Source: Sphingobacterium paludis | Lineage (GTDB): Bacteria; Bacteroidota; Bacteroidia; Sphingobacteriales; Sphingobacteriaceae | Assembly (NCBI RefSeq): GCF_004364125.1 | Contig: NZ_SNZV01000002.1 | Coordinates: forward strand, 434,001-498,000 | Direction: 5' to 3' | Length of the DNA: 64,000 bases | In this document: positions 18,682-27,900 of the stretch, piece after piece | How the letters are laid out: each line of letters begins with the position of its first letter | How positions within the stretch are numbered: position 1 is the first letter of the stretch | The notes under the pieces: model-generated | What the model saw: the letters and a program-made list of their open reading frames with translations, nothing else | Database searches by the model: none | What the model was told of the DNA's origin: nothing | Program-made: the position numbers and the translations under genes

Positions 18682-18873
18682 TTAACGCTGTTGGATATCT
18701 TCCGCGCGCTGCGCGATCCACTCCGAACCTTTAAACAATAATTAGCTCGTACTCGTCTCGGATATGCGGTTTTGTTGCAGTTGGATGTCCACTGAATAGC
18801 GTCCAGAATTTTCTTTCATGCTGCGTATAAAGGCTTTAAGATTTGATTTCTTTTTTACATGGGTAGGGGGATA
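18682..18873 (-). pseudogene. Short coding-like remnant in an otherwise empty intergenic region
   Basis: One minus-strand frame reads KSNLKAFIRSMKENSGRYSV and continues to a stop at 18742. It then continues in the same frame as LLFKGSEWIAQRAEDIQQR to a second stop at 18682. The composition is protein-like and the two halves are in phase, suggesting a decayed gene end with one nonsense codon. There is no credible start and I recognise no family. The rest of 18590-19020 holds only the terminator at 18917. Confidence 0.25.
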
Positions 18874-18916
18874 AAACTACACACGTAAAGGGCAAGTAAG
18901 AAAAGTTGGGCGCATA

Positions 18917-18957
18917 AAAAAAGACTGAACGCTTTTTTCGTTCAGTCTTTTTTTTAT
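18917..18957. terminator. Intrinsic terminator downstream of the PPIase gene
   Basis: AAAAGACTGAACG pairs with CGTTCAGTCTTTT around a T-rich loop, with flanking A- and T-runs. It lies about 70 nt beyond the stop of the leftward PPIase gene and can serve it. Confidence 0.8.
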
Positions 18958-19025
18958 GTTGGCTTAATCCGAATAGAGGCCGTTTGTTTTTGATCCCATT
19001 CTACGGTTTAAGATACCGAGCGTTA

Positions 19026-20393
19026 CTATTTTTGCGCTAAGCTTTCGTTAGTCATCCAAAGCTTCAGTTCATCGCAGGTAAGGAAATCGGCATTGATGTC
19101 GATAAAAGTATTTTCCTTCCGTGCTTCAAACCATTCACTAAGTTTCCTATTAACTTTATCCTGCTTGGCAGCTTCCTGAATTTTGGCAAAATCTTGCTCT
19201 AAGTTAGCTTTGTGCGGCGCCACGCGAGATTTCAAATACATAAATTTATATACCTGACTTCCCATGCGATCTTTAGAAAGGAATGATTTGGAATATTGAC
19301 CTACTTTCAATGGGTCAATAGCCGTAAACGTTTCCCGATCCAACTTATCCATAGGAATCAAGCTGGAGCGATCTTCTTCATTCACAATCATACCGCCAGT
19401 GTATTTCGTGTCGTTATTGTCGGAATAGGTAGACGCGGCCAAGTGAAACCCTAATTTGCCTTGCTCTACCTTATCGTAAATGCTATCCAATTTTGCTTTT
19501 GCACGTTCTAGGCTAGATGCTGTTGGTTTTGTCTTTATCAATACGTGGCGTACATTTACTTCTTCGCCCCGGCGTTGTAGAACCTGCAAAAAGTGAAACC
19601 CATACATCGTTTCAAATACGGGTGATACTTCGCCCTCTTTAAGTTTGAACGCCATGGCCGAAAACTCTTTCACATAGTTATCCCTTGTCGCGAATCCTAA
19701 TTCACCACCGTATGGCGCCGATCCATCTTCCGAATAAAGACGAGCTACTGTACCAAAATCAGAACCGTTGACGACCTGTTGACGGTAGCCCTCTGCTTTC
19801 TGTTTAAATTGCTCCTTTTCTTCTTTCGTTAGTACAGGATTGATGACAATCTCACCAACTTCCACCTCGGTATTGAAATAGGGCAGGCTATCTTGGTTAA
19901 GACCTGTGAAATAACTTTTCACCTCTTGCGGTGTAACATTGATCGTGGTCACGATGTTTTGTTGCATTTTTTGCGCCTTCAACTGTTCGCCGATACTTGG
20001 ACGCATCTCTTCCTTGTATTGAAGTAAGGAGCGATTTAAGAATTCTTCCAAACGTTCTTTACCGCCCGCCTGCCTTACCATCATTTGCATACGTCTGTTC
20101 AAGTTATCATCGACTTCCGCTTCTGACACTTCGATCGAGTCAATAATGGCTTGCTGTGACAATAGTTTTTGCGTAACCAACTGCTGCAACAAATAACATT
20201 TCATGTTATCATTTGGCTTTTCACCTTGTGCCAGGTATTGTGCGTACTGCATTTCAATATCGGATTGCAAAATAATGCCAGAACCTACAGTGGCCACAAC
20301 TCGATCTACCAAACGTTCTTGACCTACCGCATTCTGCAGACAACAGATCGCCATAAGTACTGTTCCTAATAAGTATATGTATTTTTTTGTCAT
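19026..20393 (-). CDS. Periplasmic SurA-like peptidylprolyl isomerase
   Basis: A 455-residue chaperone/PPIase for outer-membrane protein folding. The start at 20393 has a good ribosome binding site (GGCGGAG) and begins a signal peptide. A longer in-frame start at 20414 would include that site. A SurA N-terminal-like helical domain (DRVVATVGSGIILQSDIEMQ) is followed by two parvulin domains. The first, at about 165-270, has GGELGFATRDNYVKEF and YGFHFLQVL. The second, at about 275-385, has RHVLIKTKPT and GGMIV. Organisation matches Bacteroidota SurA homologues. Confidence 0.9.
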   Translation of the reverse strand: MTKKYIYLLGTVLMAICCLQNAVGQERLVDRVVATVGSGIILQSDIEMQYAQYLAQGEKPNDNMKCYLLQQLVTQKLLSQQAIIDSIEVSEAEVDDNLNRRMQMMVRQAGGKERLEEFLNRSLLQYKEEMRPSIGEQLKAQKMQQNIVTTINVTPQEVKSYFTGLNQDSLPYFNTEVEVGEIVINPVLTKEEKEQFKQKAEGYRQQVVNGSDFGTVARLYSEDGSAPYGGELGFATRDNYVKEFSAMAFKLKEGEVSPVFETMYGFHFLQVLQRRGEEVNVRHVLIKTKPTASSLERAKAKLDSIYDKVEQGKLGFHLAASTYSDNNDTKYTGGMIVNEEDRSSLIPMDKLDRETFTAIDPLKVGQYSKSFLSKDRMGSQVYKFMYLKSRVAPHKANLEQDFAKIQEAAKQDKVNRKLSEWFEARKENTFIDINADFLTCDELKLWMTNESLAQK

Positions 20394-20625
20394 AGAATCT
20401 CCGCCTTTACGCATTGCAAAATTATCAGAAATAATGGGAATGTAATGATCCTTTCTTCATAATTTTAAACGCTCACTATCGTATCCAAAGATACGTAAAT
20501 CTCAGCGCGCTAAATTATTAAAAATGTTAAAAAGTAATTATTCTTTAACCATATTTAACAGCTCGATTGTTCTCCTTATTGTTGTAATAATATGTACCTT
20601 GTAACAGTTATTACATGTGGATAAT

Positions 20626-21717
20626 ATGAAAACTTTAATTACATTTTTATTTAGTTGTTTTATGCTTCAATCAATTGCGCAGGAAATACCTATGTTTGTC
20701 GGAACCTATACCCATAAAGGAAGTCAAGGCATTTATCTATACATGTTTAATACCGAAGATGGTGAAGCGACACTATACTCTGCCACGGCTGCGGAAGATC
20801 CCTCCTTTTTAGCAAAATCCAAGGATGGTAAGACACTTTATGCGGTGAAAGAACAAGATCAAAAGAGCGCCGAAGTAGCTGCGTTTACTTTTGATGGTGA
20901 CATCCTCTCCTTCGTTAACAGCCAGCCTACGCTGGGGTCCTCGCCATGCCATGTTGCCGTGGCGAAAAATCATCCGTTGGCGCTTGTGTCCAACTACGGA
21001 GGCGGCTCATTAACTGTTTTTAAGCTTGAGGACAATGGAGCATTGGGTGAGCACATCCAATTGATCCAGCAAGAAGGGCAGGGTCCTGATAAAGAGCGCC
21101 AAGAAGCCTCGCACGTGCATTCAGCTTTTTTTAGTGCCGACGAAGAGCACGTTTTCGTACAAAACCTTGGTACCGATCAAATTACGATTTTTCGGGTAGC
21201 ACAGGAAAAAGGCACGTACCAACTTGTGGAGGAAACTGTTATTTCCACACCAGCCGGAGGAGGCCCCAGACATATCGCATTCGATAAAAAAGAGGAGAAC
21301 ATGTATGTGCTTTTGGAAATGAAGGCGCAGATCGCTCATTACAAAAAGGGAAATAAGACTTGGCAGCTGCTTGATACACTATCCATCAACGACGACGGGT
21401 TTACCGGCGAAAATGGCGCTGCTGAGATCAAATTTTCTCCCGATTTTAAATTCCTATATGCCAGTAACCGCGGCGAGGCCAATAGCATTGCTTTGTTTTC
21501 TGTCGAAAAATCAGGTACGTTAAAACGCGAAAAGGTATATGCTACGGAGGGAGAAGAGCCCCGTAATTTTAATATCAGTCCTGATGGGCGCTTTTTACTT
21601 GTGGCCAATCAGTCAACAGATGATATTACGGTATTCGCGAGAGACCTTAACACCGGTGAGCTTCAAGATACCGGCAAAAAGATTGAGGTTTCCACACCAG
21701 TCTGTATCCTTTTTTAA
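20626..21717 (+). CDS. Lactonase family protein (6-phosphogluconolactonase-like beta-propeller)
   Basis: A 363-residue protein with a signal peptide (ending QSIAQ), starting at ATG 20626 rather than the GTG nine bases upstream. The seven-bladed propeller of the YbhE/Pgl family (PF10282 type) shows in FVGTYTHKGSQGIYLYMF, DPSFLAKSKDGKTLYAV, GPRHIAFDKKEENMYV and EPRNFNISPDGRFLLVANQ. Cytoplasmic relatives hydrolyse 6-phosphogluconolactone. Exported Bacteroidota members probably act on sugar lactones, but the substrate is not established. Confidence 0.85.
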   Translation: MKTLITFLFSCFMLQSIAQEIPMFVGTYTHKGSQGIYLYMFNTEDGEATLYSATAAEDPSFLAKSKDGKTLYAVKEQDQKSAEVAAFTFDGDILSFVNSQPTLGSSPCHVAVAKNHPLALVSNYGGGSLTVFKLEDNGALGEHIQLIQQEGQGPDKERQEASHVHSAFFSADEEHVFVQNLGTDQITIFRVAQEKGTYQLVEETVISTPAGGGPRHIAFDKKEENMYVLLEMKAQIAHYKKGNKTWQLLDTLSINDDGFTGENGAAEIKFSPDFKFLYASNRGEANSIALFSVEKSGTLKREKVYATEGEEPRNFNISPDGRFLLVANQSTDDITVFARDLNTGELQDTGKKIEVSTPVCILF

Positions 21718-21736
21718 TGCCGTAACCTACAGTACG

Positions 21737-21785
21737 AAAAGCATCTCTTAAGTTGTTTGAACATCATAAGGAGATGCTTTTTTCT
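21737..21785. terminator. Convergent terminator between lactonase gene and mrp operon
   Basis: AAAAGCATCTC and GAGATGCTTTT form the stem with a loop of about 24 nt, with A and T runs outside. It can end both the lactonase transcript and the leftward mrp operon. Confidence 0.75.
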
Positions 21786-21791
21786 TATTTT

Positions 21792-22211
21792 TTATTCCGT
21801 CTCTTCTTCCGATTTCGCGATATTCGGACCTTCATTGGCGGGGTTTTCTGCTTCCTCCTCTTTGCTTTCTAACTCGTGGGTTTCTTTGTTATACATCCCT
21901 GCAAGCTCATCTATAACCGTATCTTTCCAAAGCGGTGTTCCTGTGAAGTAAGCAGAACGACCAATCATGTGTGCTGCAATGGGTGCCGTAATGATCAAAA
22001 AGAAAATAATGGCAATTGCTTTTGTGGTCACGGAAACGTCGGGAAACATAATGGCGGCACATATTAGCAACAGTCCTACACCCAGTGTAGATGCCTTTAC
22101 GGTAACCGATAGCCTTAAATAGAAATCGGGCATGCGCAAGATGCCGATGGAAGCAAACAAAATGGACAAGGCACCTATGGAGCTCAGGATCGCTAAAATT
22201 ATATCAATCAT
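21792..22211 (-). CDS. mrpG: Mrp Na+/H+ antiporter subunit G
   Basis: A 139-residue MnhG/MrpG protein with three helices (ILAILSSIGALSILFASIGILRM, GLLLICAAIMF, IAIIFFLIITAPIAAHMIGR) and an acidic tail longer than usual. It is the last gene of the leftward seven-gene operon and overlaps mrpF by 8 bp. Confidence 0.93.
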   Translation of the reverse strand: MIDIILAILSSIGALSILFASIGILRMPDFYLRLSVTVKASTLGVGLLLICAAIMFPDVSVTTKAIAIIFFLIITAPIAAHMIGRSAYFTGTPLWKDTVIDELAGMYNKETHELESKEEEAENPANEGPNIAKSEEETE

Positions 22212-22479
22212 CTTTCTGTTTTTCTATATAGTAAGCAAAAGCAACGGTTCCCAAAAAGGCAATCAGTGCGAGGATGATGGCGACATCCAAGAATACAGCT
22301 TGATTGGAACGTATGCTGTACACGGTAATGATCCCGATCCCGGTCGTGATGATCAGATCCAGAGCGATCACGCGATCGACTAAAGAAGGACCTTTGAACA
22401 GTCGAATGAAGACCATCATGACGGAGATCGCCAAGATGGGCAGGATCACGTAATCAAAATATGTTTCGAGTGTAATCAT
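22204..22479 (-). CDS. mrpF: Mrp Na+/H+ antiporter subunit F
   Basis: A 91-residue three-helix protein with the conserved GPSLVDRVIALD motif of MrpF/MnhF. It overlaps mrpG and mrpE by 8 and 4 bp, indicating translational coupling. Confidence 0.93.
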   Translation of the reverse strand: MITLETYFDYVILPILAISVMMVFIRLFKGPSLVDRVIALDLIITTGIGIITVYSIRSNQAVFLDVAIILALIAFLGTVAFAYYIEKQKDD

Positions 22480-22952
22480 CGTAAAATTGCTAATAGTCTT
22501 CTTTCCAATCCAGTTTTAGTTTGCCTAACAAAGGTTTCGGGATCAGTGAGGTACATCACATGTATATAGATCGTTTTTTTGTCTTCGCTAATATCTAAGA
22601 TCAGTGTGCCTGGCGTCAAGGACAACATCGTCGTCAGCAAGTTGATCTCAAAGTCTGTAGAAGCATTCAACGGATATTTCACGATCCCCGGCTTAAAGAA
22701 ATATTTTGGCGTAACGACGTCAAATGCTACTTGTATATTCGCGCGAAATACTTCGTACAAAAAATAAAAGATAAAACTGATAATCTTGGGAACGCGATAG
22801 AAATAACGCTGATCTGTTTCTGTCCTGTTCATAATCCACAGCACAAAGAAGCCAAGCATAAAGCCGAACAAAAAATTCGTGTAATACATGGAGCCCGTTA
22901 GTGCTACCCAGATCCCCGAAAGAAGCAAATTCATTAAAAAGTACTTAATCAT
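22476..22952 (-). CDS. mrpE: Mrp Na+/H+ antiporter subunit E
   Basis: A 158-residue MrpE/MnhE protein. Two N-terminal helices, then the cytosolic part with TMLSLTPGTLILDIS, the most conserved segment of the family. It lies 3 nt after mrpD and overlaps mrpF. Confidence 0.93.
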   Translation of the reverse strand: MIKYFLMNLLLSGIWVALTGSMYYTNFLFGFMLGFFVLWIMNRTETDQRYFYRVPKIISFIFYFLYEVFRANIQVAFDVVTPKYFFKPGIVKYPLNASTDFEINLLTTMLSLTPGTLILDISEDKKTIYIHVMYLTDPETFVRQTKTGLERRLLAILR

Positions 22953-22955
22953 GTG

Positions 22956-24467
22956 CTAGTTCGTTTTGTCTCCCAATACCGCTTCGATATAAGAAGAGTT
23001 ATCTATTAGTTGATTAGAAATTTCATCTGTAACGTTGACGATCGCTTCTGCGTTCAACCCAATGTATAGCGTGATAGCTCCTAGAAAAGCGATAGGTAGG
23101 ACCATCAGTAACTTTTTGTAAGGTGGCATCGGCGCGAAACGGTCATCAATAAGCTCCTCCTGCGGCGGATTTTTCCAAAATACTTGCGACCACATTTTCG
23201 CGATAACAAATAGCGTGATAAAGCTTCCGAACAACAAAGCCCCTGCGAAAAAGTATTGCTGTTGGCTGAAGGCATTCTGAAACAGAAAGATTTTTGGCCA
23301 AAAGCCGGAGAGGGGCGGTATGCCTACTAATGAAAAGAGAACGATCGCCACCAGCAGCGATATTTTCGGATAATCCCGGTAAAGACCGCCTAATTTTTCC
23401 ATATCTAATGTTCCACGTAGCTGGCGAATCAACCCGGCTATCAGAAACATATTGGTCTTCACCATAATATCATGAATCAGATAAAACACCGTACCCATCA
23501 GCGCAACTTTGGTAAACATGGCGATACCACCTACCATAAATCCGATATGACAAACGATGAGGTAAGAGAAAAGCCGACGTACGTTGGATTTGATAAGCGC
23601 GCCGAAAGCACCTGTTACAATGGTTAATACAGCAATCACCATCAGTAACGTTTTCGTGAAATCATCGGGTATAAAAATAAGGCTCAACACGCGTATCATA
23701 GCATAAATACCTACTTTGGTAAGCAACCCGCCGAATGTAGCGGCAACGGCGGATGGTGGTGTATGATAGGAGGAGGGTAGCCAGTAATACAGCGGAAATA
23801 CAGCAGATTTAATCCCAAACCCGATGATAAAGAAGCAGGATGTGATCCCCACTAACGTCTTGTTTTGTACGGATTGTATTTTCAGGGCAAGGTCTGCCAT
23901 ATTTAAACTACCCGTAATACCGTAAAGAATCCCAATGCCTGTTAGAAAAAACATGGAAGCGAGGATGTTCATGGCCATATACTTTACGGCACCTTCCAGT
24001 TGCGCCTTCCTACCGCCCAAAGTCATCAGTACGAACGAAGATATGATGATCACCTCAAAATATACATAAAGATTAAAGATGTCTCCGGTCAAGAAAGCTC
24101 CATACAAGCCCATAATCAGGAAGTGAAAGATCGGGAAATAGCCATACAGCATCCGTTGCCTACTCAGACTAACGGAAGAAAATATGGATACAGCCACCCC
24201 AGCAAGGGAGGTGAGCAGCACCAACGTCACACTCAAGGTGTCTGCAACAAATACAATTCCGAAAGGTGCATCCCAATTTGCCGCATTCATGGTCAATATT
24301 CCATCCGACTGCACCCTGCTGAAAAGTCGGATTGCAACCAGTAAGCTAATAATACTTCCCCCTACACTTAAAAAACGTTGGGTAAGCGTTTTTCGCCAAA
24401 ACATAAGCTGGGCAATAGCTGTAAACAACTGCACAAAAATAGGAGCCAAAATATGGTTGTCTATCAT
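22956..24467 (-). CDS. mrpD: Mrp Na+/H+ antiporter subunit D (complex I NuoN/M-like)
   Basis: A 503-residue polytopic protein related to the antiporter-like subunits of NADH dehydrogenase, with about 14 helices. Conserved charged and helix-breaking segments include YVYFEVIIISSFVLMTLGG, FGIKSAVFPLYYWLPSSYHTPPSAV and IHDIMVKTNMFLIAGLI. It forms the proton-channel part of the hetero-oligomeric Mrp complex with MrpA. It overlaps mrpC by 4 bp. Confidence 0.95.
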   Translation of the reverse strand: MIDNHILAPIFVQLFTAIAQLMFWRKTLTQRFLSVGGSIISLLVAIRLFSRVQSDGILTMNAANWDAPFGIVFVADTLSVTLVLLTSLAGVAVSIFSSVSLSRQRMLYGYFPIFHFLIMGLYGAFLTGDIFNLYVYFEVIIISSFVLMTLGGRKAQLEGAVKYMAMNILASMFFLTGIGILYGITGSLNMADLALKIQSVQNKTLVGITSCFFIIGFGIKSAVFPLYYWLPSSYHTPPSAVAATFGGLLTKVGIYAMIRVLSLIFIPDDFTKTLLMVIAVLTIVTGAFGALIKSNVRRLFSYLIVCHIGFMVGGIAMFTKVALMGTVFYLIHDIMVKTNMFLIAGLIRQLRGTLDMEKLGGLYRDYPKISLLVAIVLFSLVGIPPLSGFWPKIFLFQNAFSQQQYFFAGALLFGSFITLFVIAKMWSQVFWKNPPQEELIDDRFAPMPPYKKLLMVLPIAFLGAITLYIGLNAEAIVNVTDEISNQLIDNSSYIEAVLGDKTN

Positions 24468-24820
24468 AAATCTTCTTCTTCGGGGGTATTTAAGTCGTCA
24501 AGGTCGTCCGAATCGACCAATGCATAGACGCGTTTCAACAAAACAATAGCAAAAGATGTAAGGGCAAAGCTGATGACGATTGCCGTTAGTATCAACGCTT
24601 GTGGAATAGGGTCAGCGTAAATATCCTGAAAGACTTTATACGCTTCATTAATGACAGGCGGCGTACCCTTGGTGATCTTTCCTAAGAGGAAGATAAGGAT
24701 ATTTGTGCCATTACCAAGAAGCATAATTCCTAGGAGTAGTTTTACCATACTCCGGCGCAGGATAAGATACACCCCCGCGGAATACAGTAAACCAATCACA
24801 ATAACTAAAAGAAGTTCCAT
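24464..24820 (-). CDS. mrpC: Mrp Na+/H+ antiporter subunit C (NuoK-like)
   Basis: A 118-residue three-helix NuoK homologue. LGIMLLGNGTNILIF and DPIPQALILTAIVISFALT are the typical membrane segments. It sits 1 nt from mrpB and overlaps mrpD by 4 bp. Confidence 0.94.
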   Translation of the reverse strand: MELLLVIVIGLLYSAGVYLILRRSMVKLLLGIMLLGNGTNILIFLLGKITKGTPPVINEAYKVFQDIYADPIPQALILTAIVISFALTSFAIVLLKRVYALVDSDDLDDLNTPEEEDL

Positions 24821-24821
24821 A

Positions 24822-25232
24822 TTACTGCTCTAGCGCTATAGTAAATAAAATGGTGAGTACGACACCAATAACAACGAGATAAACACCAAGGTCGAAAAAC
24901 AATGCGGATCCGATCATGCCGATCACCGGTATAGGCTCTTCGAACCATAGACCCGTCATCGGCGGTAGCCCAAATAACAGGGGTGCAACCACGCTCAACG
25001 TCGATATGGCCAATCCAATAGGAATGAGCGAGAGCGGCTTGTATCGTAAAATCTTCATGGTATTCTCGGTGCCATTGGCAAAGCTATGCAAGACAAAAGC
25101 AATGGAAGCTACCAATCCACCCACAAATCCTCCTCCAGGGTAGTAATGCCCCCGCAGTAATAGAAAAAAAGAAAATAGAAGCAAAATAGGTAACAGGTAC
25201 CGGGTTGCTGTTTGTAAAATCGCACTTTTCAT
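24822..25232 (-). CDS. mrpB: Mrp Na+/H+ antiporter subunit B
   Basis: A 136-residue MnhB-family protein with four helices. [19 protein letters not shown] is the conserved glycine-rich segment. It is separate from MrpA, as in group 1 (seven-gene) Mrp operons, with a gap of 44 nt after mrpA. Confidence 0.94.
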   Translation of the reverse strand: MKSAILQTATRYLLPILLLFSFFLLLRGHYYPGGGFVGGLVASIAFVLHSFANGTENTMKILRYKPLSLIPIGLAISTLSVVAPLLFGLPPMTGLWFEEPIPVIGMIGSALFFDLGVYLVVIGVVLTILFTIALEQ

Positions 25233-25276
25233 AAATGTTCACGTATCATATATATCCATCAACCTGACGGATCTTA

Positions 25277-27586
25277 CTATTCTTTTTCCGATGCTTTTAA
25301 TCGGAGTCTTATTAAACTGTATACCCCTATGGCAGCGATCGATAGTACCACCGTTTCAAACATGGTATCGATCCCCCGAAAATCTACCAAGATGGTATTC
25401 ACTACATTTTTTCCCTTCGCCAATAAGTAAGAATTTTCGCCATAGAAGTTGCTAACTTCGGTAGAGTTCGGCTCCTGAAGCACTTTCAGCGCAATCAACG
25501 ATAAAATAACGCCAAAGCCAAGCGCAACGATTGCATCGCGGATAAGTATCCATCGGCTTGTGATGTTAATAAAGCTGGGCAGCTTGTACAGTACCAGCAC
25601 AAAAAGTACTGTTGTCAATGTATCGATGGTAAACTGCGTCATCGCAAGATCGGGGGCGCTGTAGAACACAAACATCAAACATATGCAGTACCCAATGACA
25701 CTGGTCGATACGACAGACGTCAATCGGGAACCCGTTGTTACGATGATGTACAGGGCGCCGAGCAGTATCGCGACGATGCCCACTTCGTACCACGATAAGG
25801 GCGTAAGTTCTTCCCAATTGATTTGTATTGGTCCACTTATCCAAAGCTTGTAAGCAAGCAGCAATTCTGCAAAGATGATAATCTTGATATGGTAAGAGCG
25901 AAGGTAGCCATTATGAAACGTCTGCGTATACCATGCAGATAAGCGAACGATAGATCTTCCAAGGCGAATGAAAATGCGCTGTGGGGCTATGCTATTAAAG
26001 CGTTCCACAGCGGCCAACTTCCGTTCGCTGGGTTTGTTGATCAGATAAACGAGTATTCCGACAGCCAGCGTCGCAATACTTAATAACAATACCGTATTGA
26101 AACCGTGCCAGATTTTTAACTTCATGCCTGTTTCTGCTTGGGCAATAGCATTGGCCGCTTGGTTATTGAAAAGATCGCCCACTATTCCGGGGAAAAGTCC
26201 AAAGGCTAAACCCAATACACCCAGAAGCAGGGGCGGTATCCACATAGAAGGATAGGGTAGGTGCACCTTTTCAAAAGTAGCAGGGAGTTTGCCGGTAAAC
26301 GGGGTCAATCCCGCCATAAAACCCGCTGCAACCAAACCGATATTGGTGATGATCGCAAGGCCTGTGAGCCATAGTGCCCAGTTTGCTTCGTAATGAAGCG
26401 TGGCTTCATAGATAAGGTCTTTACCGATAAACCCGAAGGTAGAAGGTAGACCCGCGCTGGAAAGGGCCGCCAACAGCGCTGCAATAAATACAGGGAACAA
26501 TACCTTCCGAAGACCACTTAGCTTGCTGATATCACGGCTGTGTGTTTCGTGGTCAATTATACCGGTGACCATAAACAGGTTGGCTTTATACAAAGCGTGC
26601 ACGAGGGTAAATACAGCTGCCGCAATGAAGGCTTCCTGCGTGCCCAAGCCAAGAAGGAAGGTTAACATGCCTAGTGCAGAGATGGTTGAGTAGGCCAGGA
26701 TACCCTTCAGATCTACACGAAACAATGCATGTATAGCTGCGAAAGCCATGGTAAAGCCTCCTACAATAAGCAAGGTGTTATTCCACAGTTCGCTGCCCCC
26801 CAATACCGGTGTAAAGCGTGCAAGAAGGTAAATTCCTGCTTTCACCATGGTGGCCGAGTGGAGGTAGGCAGAGACTGGCGTGGGTGCCTTCATGGCTCCG
26901 GGAAGCCAAAAATGGAAAGGAAATTGCGCCGATTTTGTAAAGGCTCCGATAAAAATAAGTCCAGCAATCAACGGATAAAGGGGGTGTGCCAGCAAAAAAT
27001 CATGCTTGTTAAACAATTCGCTGATCACGAAGGTACCTGCAATTTGCCCCATTAAAATTAGTCCTGCGAGCAAGAAAAAACCGCCCAGCCCGGTGATGCT
27101 TAGCGCTGTAAGTGCACTGGCACGTGACTCCTTGCTATCATTATTGAAGCCAATAAGGAAAAAGGAACTTATGCTGGTCAGCTCCCAAAATACAAAAAGC
27201 GTTAAAATATTGTTGGATAAAACGACGCCTAACATAGCGCTCATAAAAAGCAATAGGTAGGCAAAAAATCGATCGTAGTATACATGCCCCTTCAGATAGG
27301 TGCGTGCATAGAAAAATATAGCGGAGCCTATGCCGGTGATCAGCAAAGCGAAAAGGAGCGATAAGCCGTCTAATCGAAAGTCAAGGTTGACTCCCAAACT
27401 TGGCACCCAATTCACACCTTGCAACAGATTCGTCCCACCAGCGATGGTTGGAATATGCAGGAGGTAGAATAAAAATAAAAGTACAGGTATCAACGGGAGC
27501 AAAAAACTCCATTTTGTCTTAATAAGCTTGCCAAAAGGAATGAGAAGGCTCGATGTTATTAATCCTGTTAAAACAGTAAATAGCAT
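25277..27586 (-). CDS. mrpA: Mrp Na+/H+ antiporter subunit A (NuoL-like with MbhD/E-like C-terminus)
   Basis: A 769-residue largest subunit. NuoL-like core with FVFWELTSISSFFLIGF, KSAQFPFHFWLPGAMKAPTPVSAYLHSATMVKAG-type signature (conserved Lys/His/Glu) and HALYKANLFMVTGI. The C-terminal extension (about 590-769) contains the DUF4040/MbhD-like part (PDLAMTQFTIDTLTTVLFVLVL) and an MbhE-like end. First gene of the operon. The complex exchanges cytoplasmic Na+ for H+ and supports alkali and salt tolerance. The 313-bp gap upstream holds the probable promoter and a gene remnant. Confidence 0.95.
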   Translation of the reverse strand: MLFTVLTGLITSSLLIPFGKLIKTKWSFLLPLIPVLLFLFYLLHIPTIAGGTNLLQGVNWVPSLGVNLDFRLDGLSLLFALLITGIGSAIFFYARTYLKGHVYYDRFFAYLLLFMSAMLGVVLSNNILTLFVFWELTSISSFFLIGFNNDSKESRASALTALSITGLGGFFLLAGLILMGQIAGTFVISELFNKHDFLLAHPLYPLIAGLIFIGAFTKSAQFPFHFWLPGAMKAPTPVSAYLHSATMVKAGIYLLARFTPVLGGSELWNNTLLIVGGFTMAFAAIHALFRVDLKGILAYSTISALGMLTFLLGLGTQEAFIAAAVFTLVHALYKANLFMVTGIIDHETHSRDISKLSGLRKVLFPVFIAALLAALSSAGLPSTFGFIGKDLIYEATLHYEANWALWLTGLAIITNIGLVAAGFMAGLTPFTGKLPATFEKVHLPYPSMWIPPLLLGVLGLAFGLFPGIVGDLFNNQAANAIAQAETGMKLKIWHGFNTVLLLSIATLAVGILVYLINKPSERKLAAVERFNSIAPQRIFIRLGRSIVRLSAWYTQTFHNGYLRSYHIKIIIFAELLLAYKLWISGPIQINWEELTPLSWYEVGIVAILLGALYIIVTTGSRLTSVVSTSVIGYCICLMFVFYSAPDLAMTQFTIDTLTTVLFVLVLYKLPSFINITSRWILIRDAIVALGFGVILSLIALKVLQEPNSTEVSNFYGENSYLLAKGKNVVNTILVDFRGIDTMFETVVLSIAAIGVYSLIRLRLKASEKE

Positions 27587-27794
27587 GTAGTCTTAATATT
27601 GTAAGTACTGGAAATGTTATAAAAATAACAAAAAAACGGGAGATTTGCGTGTTATTTTTACACTTTCCGAAAATACGAATTCGCTTAGCTGTTTCTAAAT
27701 ACCATAGCATCTTGACGTCAATTTCCGCTTCCGAATGCTGCTTTGTCATCGCAGGAGCTTTGATTTTGACACAGTGCAACACGCCCGTTAACTT

Positions 27795-27888
27795 CTATTG
27801 ATAAAGGCTTTGCGTTTCATTAGCATAAACTAATTCAAGTCTTAAGGCATCACTGATTTCCGGGATGCTGTAGCGGTCAAGATCTTGA
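27795..27888 (-). pseudogene. 3' remnant of a carboxypeptidase-regulatory-like paralogue (copy 4)
   Basis: On the minus strand, directly after the MFS stop, one frame reads QDLDRYSIPEISDALRLEL and ends at a TAG at 27795. It matches the C-termini of the two intact paralogues at 33.1 and 31.4 kb (EDLERYAIPEINDGLKSKL and LDLDRYNIPALAPGIAKQL). Nothing of the rest of the gene remains. It shows the peptide island once reached at least this far left. Confidence 0.65.
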
Positions 27889-27900
27889 CAGGAATGTGGG

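Noticed and set aside
27519..27782. 87-codon minus-strand frame before mrpA
   Set aside because: It overlaps the mrpA start in another frame, has low-complexity composition and no recognisable features. The region more likely holds the mrp promoter.
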